Shown piece after piece: positions 48,741 to 58,753 of a DNA stretch of 64,000 nt. The DNA comes from Azolla caroliniana. Lineage: Eukaryota; Polypodiophyta. The stretch lies in assembly GCA_043228905.1 (NCBI GenBank), contig JBHGNT010000021.1, forward strand, positions 7,688,001 to 7,752,000, given 5' to 3'. Below the pieces are notes generated by a model. That model had not been told where the DNA came from. It did not search any database and saw only the letters and a program-made list of their open reading frames with translations. A program made the translations under genes and the position numbers. How positions within the stretch are numbered: position 1 is the stretch's first letter; each line of letters starts with the position of its first letter.

Positions 48741-51700
48741 CAATCCTATTATTATAAGCATGGGGTTTTCTTTTATTGGTGTTGTTATGGGTGTGGATGA
48801 GACCATGTTGCATTCCATTATTCAATTTGGGTGAAACCTCTTGGTGCTTGGTGTCCTCAAATGTGTTTGATTTGTCCTGTGACCAACATCTTTCTGTCTC
48901 TCTCTGCACACACTTTATCATGAGACTCTCTTTCTGTCCACCCCCATTAACTCCCCCACCCCTTTAATATACATATTGCTTTCCTTTTCTACACTCACCA
49001 AAAAACAAAAGAAGAGCTAGCTTTCCCAACTCTTCTTGGTGTAGTTGTCCTAGGAAAAAAAACCTACCCTTTTATTCCATATTTTGTCTTTGTATCCCCA
49101 CTTGGTGTAACACCGGTGGTTGTGATAGTAGGTGGCTCTAGATCTCTACCCCCCCTCCATCACTAAGACAAGAAAAGGTCAACTTGAATAGTCCATCCGC
49201 ATGAACAAGCATCATCCACACAATATAGCATGCACATCTCGAATATCTCACAATACCTCTTTTTTTTACTCGATTCTGAGTGGATGTTTCGATTCTGTCG
49301 ATATCATTGAAGATATCTCATTGAGTTGTTCAACGGACGACAATCATCAAGTTTGGCAATATGCAGAAGTGTGTTTTGCCCCCACCCTTCCCTATGAAAT
49401 GTTTATATACGATGTAATGAAATCATAACCAACAAGCACACACATATAATTTTGAGAAATCATTATACATATGGAGTGGGTTAAGCACATGGGCCTAGTA
49501 AACTTTTTACCTCGAAGAGAGTCTCCTTACTACAAGATCGATTGATTACGGTATCTATTTGACATGCTTTGACATTGGATTTTGCGGCCTTAATTATTAG
49601 GTTTTTGACATTTAGAAGCTAATGTAGTCTATTATTTATTGAACGAGGATCACTTGGTTCAATACTAAATATTTTAGAATACTTATAACCATAAGCATAG
49701 TAAAACTTTATAAAGGTTTTAGTTTTTAGGTGGCATCTGCTCACACATGTACACAAACTCAATAAACGTTTTGGAGCTACAATTGTTGGCCTTTGTGCTG
49801 GATGAATCGTGTTCTTGAGGTTAATGCCCATATTCGCGAAGCGTGCATACATCCTTACTTATATGTACTTATACACACATCACTCACATAAGGACGAGCG
49901 TGCATGAATACCCATACACATAGCCCTCGAAACGCTACATTCGTGATGCTACCCTGATGAGATTCATGATGTTACCTATTGCTCAAAGTACAATGACTTC
50001 AACATTTGACATCATTGACCTTTGAATAATCCGACATTCAGAGAGTAATACCAAACAACGAACGATTGAAGCAAGGGATCATCCATCATATGACCATGTG
50101 AACTAGTGGGAGTTGGAACGTGAAGCACATTTATCCAAAATCTAGGCATGAATACAATATGTATACAAGTTCATGTTTATGGCTGAGGTTGTAGTGTCGC
50201 ATTTAAGAACTCCATAATGTTACAAAGTGTCAAGTTATATTAACGAACTACAATATCTCAACAAAACCTTTATACTTTCTTACCTTTTCCCCAAAATGGT
50301 TTTCGTCCATTTTAATACATAGATGTTTCAAAACCATTATTAAAGAGTGAGTTGTGTTTTATGTGACATGGACCTTTAGAGAAATTCGAAAGGTGAAAGG
50401 ACACTTGCCTTTAAGACTTGTAAATATACACGCTTCCATAAATAAAACTTGAATGTCCTTCAAAAACACCCACTATCAGAAGGAACATCGGAGATTGATC
50501 CATGAAAACTTATGCTAAAGTTGAAGTGGTGTTAAGGCATATTTGTGAATTAGAATCAAAAGGTTGCACAAGTCTAAAGGGGACGATCTATGCTCATTTA
50601 ATGCCATTTCTAACCTGGTTTTGTGCTCCTAAAATTGTGAGTGTAATGACAATATCATACGATGGGAAATTATGAGGTTGATAGCTCAAGGGGTTCACTG
50701 GATTTAGTTACAAACCACTCTCTCTTCCCACAAGGCATTGAAGATCCTAGTTCTAGACCCCCTTATATGATGCCCCTATGAAGTTTAAGATGGTGCAAAA
50801 TATAACTTTGAAATAACTTCTTTATCGAATCACATTATAGCCTTGCATACTTCATAGTGCCTTAGTGCGACTTATGTATACTTGTATGTCATCTCATCAT
50901 GGATTTTAATTTTAGGTACGGTCTCAATCATATCTTCTATTTTGAGGTGATTCTCATAAGAGTTTGAGGAACCTAATGGACCAAACGAAAACCATGTTTC
51001 AACAAGAACATAAGGTTGCACTATGAATGACTAATGTTGTAGACTTTCCATTCAAGATTCTCTAAAAAACTAAGACAACATCTCAATTTGTTTTGTATTT
51101 TGAAAACATATTGTTTTTAATGCATATCCTATTTTCAAATCACTCCATATATCATTATTTTTTATAGCATAGAAGTTATTTTCTTTAAAGCCTTTTTCAA
51201 AGCTTTCTTATATTAGTGTAAACATGATCTTACAAATAACCGGAAAATGATTTCTTACGTATACTCCGAGTTTCTTGAACACACTTTGTTTAATGGAAAC
51301 ATGTAATGTACATTCCACTCACATGAAACCATCCAAAAGTTCGGTCAAACTTACTTTCAATTGAGGTAATTGAAGATGTCAAGGATTTAATTAAAGATAT
51401 TGTAGCCATCCACACACCCTAACATCCTATGATCTATCTCATGACATTCATGATTGAGGCTGCTTAAGAGGTTTTGTATGACCACGAATGTCACATCAAC
51501 ATACAAACGTTTCAACAAATGTGGGCAAAGATGTAGCCACCAATAATCTAGAGCAATGATTTTGAGGTTTGGCTATTCCAAAGTGGCCAATAAGGTGCCA
51601 ACAAATCAAGCCATCACCAATGTGAAAAGCATCTTAGTCTTAATGTTGAGGTGAAACATTGGAGTAAGGTCTTAGGTTCCAAATAAGATTTTTGAAAAAG

Positions 51701-52238
51701 AGCATGTGGTTTCACTTGAAGTGTGGTAGAACGTAATTTGGTGAAGAAATCAAAATATGAAAACACTTTGTACTTATTATTGTACATGGCAATGATTGAG
51801 AACTCATGCAAATTGAGAAGAAACCTAGTTTTAATTATAATCACACACAATCATTTTGGTAAGGGAACCCTTCAAGAGTTGGTAATATCTAGGATCTCCA
51901 TGTCATAAATAAGATGGTTGGTTTTAGAAGGGAATAACTTTCCTAAATGATAGACCTTCATGTGTGGCTCATGTTCATTCCTCTCTTGTGACAAGATATT
52001 ATTAAGCATTAACTTCAAGAACATATGAAGTCCTAAGTTCTAACACAAGATTTGCATTTGTCACAATAAGTGCCATTTTGAAGGTGTGCTTTAAAGTAAT
52101 AAGTGCTAATTATTCTTCAAGGATTCATTTAAAAGCAATATCCTTCTCGGTAACACATGGGAAATGCAAGATAATCCTTGATAAAGCAACAAAAAAACTA
52201 CAACCTAGAAAGCAATGTACATCTTTAATGAAGGAGGG

Positions 52239-52570
52239 TGTTTTTCAACCAAAAACTATTCTAAATAGGATACTCTAATGTAAAAGGGCAATTGGTTAAA
52301 CTAGTGTGAGTTCTCCAACCCTAACTATATAAGGTGGAGAACTAGGGTTTGCAAAGGGATTGGCTATTGTGTTGAAGGTTATCTTTAAAGATAACTAATT
52401 GTAATGTGTTGTGGAAATGGTTTCTTTTACCATTCTCTCTCTATATTGCTCCTACTCTACGAATTCTCTCAATTCGATCAATGTGTGTTAAGTTGGCTTG
52501 CTCCATGTTAGCTTATTGCATTGTGGTAGAAACTGTGTATTTACTTCCTGTATTGTGTTAACTCTTTTAG
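52239..52570 (+). mobile_element. Possible Copia 3' LTR
   Basis: A polypurine tract (gaaggaggg, about 52230-52238) is followed by TGTTTTTCAACC. About 90 bp on is a TATA-like actatataaggtgg, then (TCTC)-type leader sequence, as in the LTRs at 578 and 24511. The 3' end is not fixed. No pol motif could be read upstream. Confidence 0.4.
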
Positions 52571-52589
52571 AGCACAAGTGACACTAAAT

Positions 52590-53115
52590 TATAGAGAGAA
52601 AAATTGTGGAGTATTTCAATAGTGTGACCAAGCACATAATTTATGAAGACAAGAAGGTAATACTTTATGGAATATTAAGTGATCTGTCAATAAAAGATAA
52701 AATTGATTTTGATGATCTCAATGGAAATGTAACAAATGTACTAGTTAATAATATCAGAAAAACTCTACTCAACATGAGCTAGTCTGAAGATGATCTTGTC
52801 TTAAAAAGATCTAGTCTAATGATGTTATTAAATAGTGATGTTGACAATCTTAATATTAGTATGCTATCTAAGTTAATTAGTGTTTAGTAGAAAAAGTGTG
52901 TATAATACAATGAACCGCTTAAGTTTAGGAGGTGAAGGAAGTAGTCTATTAAAGCTAACCACAAGCTATAAGCTAGTGACACCCATAACATAAAAAATCA
53001 AGGATATAATCACCATATGTTGGACTAGCGAAAGTAGGGTTTTACCTAATAAGAAGGATTTGTGTAGGAAACGTTTTGGAAGGAGTCAATATGAGGAGCA
53101 ATCATGTATTTACAT
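52590..53115 (+). pseudogene. DDE-transposase-like gene, first-exon copy (left, plus strand)
   Basis: The translation NVTNVLVNNIRKTLLNMS, stop, SEDDLVLKRSSLMMLLNSDV, DNLNISMLSKLISV matches the first exon of the right-hand copy (NITFVLVNNLCNSFVSMSRS, EDDLVLKTPSIMMLLNSDVD). At nucleotide level the match continues to ggaaggagtcaatatgaggagca near 53098. It is broken by several stops and is in the opposite orientation to the right copy. It then runs into intron-like sequence and a TAGCTA-rich block. The rest of the gene is not found after it. Confidence 0.75.
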
Positions 53116-53149
53116 TTTATGTAAGTCTTGTATCAGTGGTAATAAGCTA

Positions 53150-53475
53150 AGATCACTCAGTATTAGTAGTTCTAGTTATTAAATATTAGCCACAACTACT
53201 TAATTCTCTATTAATTATTAAGCTTATAGCCACAAGTAGTTAGCATCTAATAACTAATAAGCATTAAGCTTGATGACCTATTACCTACATCAACAAGTAT
53301 CAATAACTAATTAAATACTAATAGCTAATAATCTATTTGAATTACAATAACTATTAGCTAATTAGCTACATCAAATAGTGGCCATAACTAACTAGCTACA
53401 TTAGAGAGTGGCCATAGCTAATTAGCTACATCAGGTAGTGGCCATACCTAACTAGCTACATTAGAGAGTGTGTGA
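53150..53475. repeat. TAGCTAATTAGCTA-type palindromic repeat block (left)
   Basis: About 300 bp dominated by variants of tagctaattagctacatca, agtggccataactaactagc and taataactaataagc. It sits directly after the left transposase exon, the same place as the larger block in the right copy. Confidence 0.85.
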
Positions 53476-53496
53476 CCAATACTTGGTGTAATAGAG

Positions 53497-53680
53497 GCTC
53501 AGTTGCAGGAATGGAAACTTAAACCATTAGAAAACGAAAGAAGAGCCTTGATCTTGGAGCTTGATAAAGTGCCGATGAGTGTGCGATATATGACACCAAG
53601 GAGGAACACGAATCAATTTCTAGAGTGGGTTGTGCAATACTTTGATTTGTTTATTTGGAGTGAAAAACCACGTTGAGATG
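53497..53680 (+). other. Short unassigned open stretch
   Basis: After the left palindromic block the plus strand reads without stops for about 60 codons (EAQLQEWKLKPLENERRALI, then LELDKVPMSVRYMTPRRNTN). I cannot name a family. It may be a fragment of a captured gene or of the element itself. Confidence 0.25.
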
Positions 53681-53921
53681 TTTGGAAGTGTGTAGAAAGA
53701 TTAATTGTAATTAATACACATTTAATATACACGATTTTATTAAGAAACACGAACAGAAAAAGACTCCCAAACGATTTTGTTAAACTGTTTTTTTGCAATA
53801 CAACTACTTTGTCCACTTTACAAGAAAACTGGTATGATCTCCTCGTAGCTACAAATTCCATGGCATACTATTGTAAATACATTCATACACATTAGCACTA
53901 ACTGTGTATAAATCTAAACAG

Positions 53922-56900
53922 CTATTGTATTGCGACATCGGTAAATTCATGCACCTGACCAAATGAGAGTACATGTACGCTACTGGTTTGTCTTCTAAAA
54001 GCCTATACACATAATCGTAATAATCTAGTCTTGCACAAAAAATACTTTCAATGTAGAATGTCCCGGCAGATACAATATTTCCCCAAGCATTTACAATATT
54101 CTACGTTGCACATTGTTTACAAACCCTGCACTTCAATATATAGAAATCAACACCCTCTGAATTGTCTTCTTGTGCATTTACAATGAAATTATCCCTAATG
54201 TTTATGACATCACTCAGAGTATCTCCACGACCCCGATATGTGAAGTAAACATTGTTTTCTGTTTCTCCATCCGCTCAGTCCTTATCATTCAATGTATGTT
54301 ACTCCCAATTCGGAATATATGCTTTGTTTAAACAATATCTCCAATTTCCCTGCACACAATGAAAGCAAAAAACAAGTTAATTCTCTAACTGCAATACAAT
54401 GACCGTCCAACCTAGAATAACCCCAAACAACATGGAGAGATCGCAATTCGGGAATTCCTTGGCACTCCTAGGTATTCTCCCTATTTACTTCATCAATCTT
54501 CACTTCCCAAAATTCACGTTTGATATCTCGAACCTCCGAGGAATAAACACTAGTTGCACTCGTTGACATATTAACTCTTAAAAATTCGACGACATGTGCT
54601 ACACAATTCATATGCACACTATCTGCCTTTAGTTGTTCATGGCTAAGTGCCCGCTTTATAATTGCACCTGCTCCATCATGTTCATCTTTACCATGGCCAA
54701 ACCCAAACAAATTCCATCTCATCTCCAAACCGGTTACAAAAGGATAACTTCCAACAAAATAAAATGGACGTCTACCCTTGAATTGTGACGCAGCTCCGTC
54801 AGACCAGATCCGATGTTGAGTAAGCTCCAAATGTTGACATAATAACCATTGCCAATGTAACTTAAAACAGTGTTGGACAAACAAGGTATCATGCGTCTTA
54901 TCATTAGAAATAAAAAAATGAATTACTTTTTTAACATCACCTGAAACTTGAAAATATGTTATGTGCACAAAAATGGTTACTTGCACTGAACACCAATGGA
55001 TGGATTGAATTTCATTTTACTGCTTGAAAGTATAATCCTTTGCGAAATCTACTACTAAGACTACTACATCATTTGGAAAATCATATATGCAAGTCTTAAA
55101 CTGATGGGCTTGCCATGAATAAATGAAGCTGTGTTTAATGAACTTTCCTAGAGATACTACAAATAGAGACGCCAAATCCCTTTGTTTAAGAGACTTCCTA
55201 ACTAGATCCTTTCTTTTACACACCTTTCCTTCAAAATTGGTGGCCACAGACTCAAATAACTTGACAGAGATTAATATTTCACTACTCAACTCTTTTGGAC
55301 ACCACCTAAATCTATTAGGGGCACAATATTGACATAAACCCATGACACATTTATGAATATGGAAGATAGCCTCAGATTCTCTCGGACACAATATTGAATC
55401 TAAAAGACCACTCATGGAAGAGATAACATGCTCTGATGATTTATAGTGCGCTTGCAGGTTAGATTGACAAATTGGGCACTCACAAGTGCAGACTGCATCC
55501 TCTAGGGAGAAGCTATGGTGATGTAGTAGATTAACAGAGTCCTTGAGAAAACTCATTTGTACATGGCGAATGCAACAACATGTGTATCAATCCTTTAAGC
55601 GTCTCACAAAGTGTGGCTTAAGAGACTCGAATGTTTGTAGTTGAACTTTGATATTTGGATGCATTCACCTGAACCTAATAAATAAATCAACCTGCGTAAT
55701 AAAAAGGGAGTCTAGTGAGTATAAAAAATGTGCCCTGATGTAGGTAGTTAAATATAGTGTTGTAGCTAATTAGCTATTGATAGTAGCTAATTAGCTACCT
55801 CAATAACTAATTAGTTCTTGACATAGCTAACTAGTTATTCCTAATAGCTAATTAGCTATTAAGAGTAGCTAACTAGCTATTGACAGTAGCTAATTAGCTA
55901 CCTTAATAGCTAATTAGGTACTACAATAGCTAACTAGCTATTACCATTAGCTAATTAGCTATTAAGGTAGCTATGCTCATATTCTGAGGTAGCTAATTAG
56001 CTATTGACATATTCTGAGATAGCTAATTAGCTATTGTGGTAGCTAATTAGCTGATAATAGCTAAGTTTGCTATTGTCAATTGCTATTTCGCTATTACTAT
56101 TGTGGTAGCTAGTTAGCTATGGTCATATTTTGAGGTAGCTAATTAGCTATTGTGGTAGCTAATTAGCTATGGTCATATTCTGAGGTAGCTAATTAGCTAC
56201 CACAACTATGGTCATATTCTATGATAGTTAATTAGCTATTGTGGTAGCGAATTAGCCGATAATAGCTAAGTTAGCTATCGTCAATCGCTATTTAGTTATT
56301 ACCAGTGGCTAGTTAGCTATGGTCATATTTTGAGGTAGTTAATTAGCCATTGTGGTAGCTAGTTAGCTATGGTCATATTTTGAGGTAGTTAATTAGCCAT
56401 TGTGGTAGCTAATTAGCTATGGTCATATTCTGAGATAACTAATTAGCTATTGTGGTAGCTAAATTAGCTATTGTCAATCGCTATTTACCTATTGCTAGTA
56501 GCTAGTTAGCTATGATCATATTCTGAGGTAGCTAATTAGCTAACCAACTAAGCTTAAAAATCAAAACAAAAGTTGAGATAAATGTAAATACTTGAGGTAC
56601 ATCAAGAAGATGAATTGGATGCTCCTCGTATTGACTCCTTCCAACATGTTTCCTGCATAAATCCTTCTTATTGGTTGAAAACCTACTCTCATTAGTCCAA
56701 AATATGGTGATTATATCCTTGATTTCTGATGTTATGGGTGTCATTGGCTTACATCTTGTTGTTAGCTTTAGTAGACTAGTTCCTTCACCACTTGAAATTA
56801 TCTGGTTCATTGTATTGTACACAATTTTTCTACTAACACCAATTACCTTAGATAGCACACTGATGTTAAGATCGTCAACATCACTATTAAGTAACATCAT

Positions 56901-57130
56901 TATACTAGGCGTTTTTAAGACAAGATCATCTTCCGACCTGCTCATGGACACAAAACTATTACAGAGATTATTTACTAGTACAAATGTTATGTTTGGATTA
57001 AGAGCATCACAGTCCACTAACTCCTTTATTGATGGATCATTTAATATTCAATAAAGTACTACCTTCTTGTCTTCATTGTTGATGTGATTAGTCTAAACAT
57101 TGAAATAATCTACAACCATTCTCTCTATGA
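53922..57130 (-). pseudogene. DDE-transposase-like gene, near full-length spliced copy (right, minus strand)
   Basis: Exon 1 about 57130-56592 (EDDLVLKTPSIMMLLNSDVD, IIYN-type helix region, FSTNKKDLCRKHVGRSQYEE, HLLDVPQ); intron 56591-55692 with GTATTT donor and CGCAG acceptor; exon 2 55691 to about 54450 (TFESLKPHFVRRLKD, TCCCIRHVQMSF, CTCECPICQSN, VLVVDFAKDYTF, IWSDGAASQFKGRRPFYFVG, FGFGHGKDEHDGAGAIIKRA); intron to about 54358; exon 3 to 53922 (RGRGDTLSDVINIRDNFIVN, GVDFYILKCRVCKQC, RLLEDKPVAYMYSHLVRC). The DFA(K/E)xY, SDGAASQFK and HGKxxxDGAGA...KR motifs match a DDE-like transposase family known to me from animals, algae and oomycetes; the family name is uncertain. In-frame stops occur (for example 55017-55019), so this copy is dead. 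Confidence 0.72.
55735..56560. repeat. TAGCTAATTAGCTA palindromic array in the transposase intron (right)
   Basis: About 825 bp of the 14-bp perfect palindrome TAGCTAATTAGCTA and variants, organised in places into units of about 50 bp (ggtcatattctgaggtagct then aattagctattgtggtagct). The array fills most of the intron between exon 1 (HLLDVPQ) and exon 2 (VDLFIRF). A small outlier with tagctaattagctatgcc lies at 58420-58450. Confidence 0.92.
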
Positions 57131-57599
57131 TAGTAGTCTCATTACTTCCATTCTTAGTGGTATTCAGACCTTAACGCAACCAATGCTATCCTTACCTTTA
57201 GTGAATGTGGCTTTCATATCCTTCAACAATTGATGATGTTTCCTTTTCTTTTATGCCCAATACTTTCGTATCGCTTGTTGTGTCCTAATAGCGTCATCCT
57301 TATCATGATGATCCATGAGGGGTATTGGTAAACACCCTCCTTCCCCTTCCATTTGGGTTGACATATTCATTAGTAAATTTCCACAAAAAAAAGACCCATA
57401 GCTAGTTACTAAACGACATGCAAACCGGTTATTCACAGGAGCGATCCCACCATTGGTAAGTTTATGTTTGTTGTAGCGGAGTGAAAGCTACTCAACCACC
57501 GTTGGGAACGAGCTAAGATGACTATGAGCAACAACAATGCACAAAATTATTTCGTAACACACAAGATTATACACAACAATACACAAGATAATAAGAAAA

Positions 57600-58200
57600 C
57601 GGAACAGTTATTGCAATCTAGGACTGAACAATGGCGGCAATTGAGTGTAGAATGGTGGCAATGGAGGAGTGAACTCCGTCGGATTGAACAGTTATTGCAA
57701 TCCAGGATCAAACATTGGCGGCAACTAAGTGTAGAATGGTGGCAATGGAGGAGTGAACTCCATCAGATCAAACATTGACAGATCATGCTTGGAACGCACA
57801 GTGGCGGTAACTGAGAGTAGAATGGCGGTAGTGGAGAAGGAGTGAACTCCATCGGATCGAACAGTGACAACAATCCACGACCGAATAGTAGCGGCAACTG
57901 AGTGTAGAATGGCAACAATGGAGGAGTGAACTCAATGGGAGAGAACAGTGGCAGATGATGCTTGGACCAAACAATGTCGGCAATTGAGTGTAGAATGGCG
58001 GCAATGGAGGAGTGAACTCTGTCGGATCGAACAGTGGTAAATTATACTTGGACCGCACATTGGCGGCAACTGAGTGTAGAATGGCGGCAATGGAGGAGTG
58101 AACTTCGTCGGATCGAACAATGGAAGATGATGCTTGGATCGCACAGTAGCGGCAACTGAGTGTAGAATGGTGGCAATGGAGGAGTGAACTCAATAGGGTT
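57600..58200. repeat. 86-bp minisatellite, seven copies
   Basis: The phrase agtgtagaatggcggcaatg followed by gaggagtgaactc recurs at 57644, 57728, 57814 (agagtag variant), 57901, 57987, 58073 and 58159, spacing 84-87 bp. Units also share tcggatcgaacagtgg and atgcttggaccgcaca. Open frames across it on either strand are repeat artefacts. Confidence 0.93.
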
Positions 58201-58479
58201 TAGGAACAATGGCAGTAACCTAAGCCTGAATAGTCACGAAGTGATGGCCAACGTGATGTGGCAATGGATCATGCATAATGGACCTAGGAATTCAGTATAT
58301 AATTTATGGTGCACATATCCATTTATGTTGCACATTTATGGTGCTCATTTCTATAATTAAAATATTCTAATGTTTTCATTCATGGTGCAAAAATGACTAT
58401 TTATCACTAGTAGCTTTTTGCATAGCTAATTAGCTATGCCAATGACATAGCTAATTGTTTCCACTTCAATGCTTTAACC

Positions 58480-58753
58480 CAAAATGATTCCGGCATTCAA
58501 ACTCTCCTCGGACATTGAACTATAGATGGACCTTAAGTTCAAGGTGTTCGAAGAAAGAATCCTTGATAGTTAGGTGGAATTTTCTCTCTAGAAATGGCTC
58601 AGAATAGCGAAGAAAGAGTTCCACGATCTCCTTGTGGATCTCATGAAAAGAAAGAGACAGGCTACAGAGGAATCAAATGCTCCAAGGGTGAATGGGAATA
58701 CCATTCTAATGAACGACACGGAAGTGGAGGATGAGATTCCAAACTCTCACTTA
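58480..58753 (+). pseudogene. Ty3/Gypsy gag fragment fused to a LINE
   Basis: PAFKLSSDIEL, stop, MDLKFKVFEERILDS, stop, VEFSL and IAKKEFHDLLVDLMKRKRQA, then EESNAPRVNGNTILMNDTEV and EDEIPNSH line up with gag of the right-end element (EENAPRVNANTVSMNDTEME, GEIPNSH). The similarity stops exactly after IPNSH, where LINE endonuclease sequence begins in the same frame. Confidence 0.85.

Larger units (their letters stand above)
46453..52238. other. Intergenic DNA with microsatellites, no gene recognised
   Basis: The first few hundred bases are the likely promoter and leader of the kinase gene (minus). (TA)n lies at about 46905-46946, (ATT)(ATC)n at about 47492-47535, a C22 run at 47202-47223, (CATA)n at 48191-48256 and (TAG)n/(TTAG)n at about 48635-48740. 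From 49200 on the DNA is AT-rich with frames under 80 codons and no family resemblance. Confidence 0.55.

Noticed and set aside
57783-58193. 136-codon minus frame and its neighbours
   Set aside because: Translation of the 86-bp minisatellite; repeated SLLHCHHSTLSCR units with no independent support.
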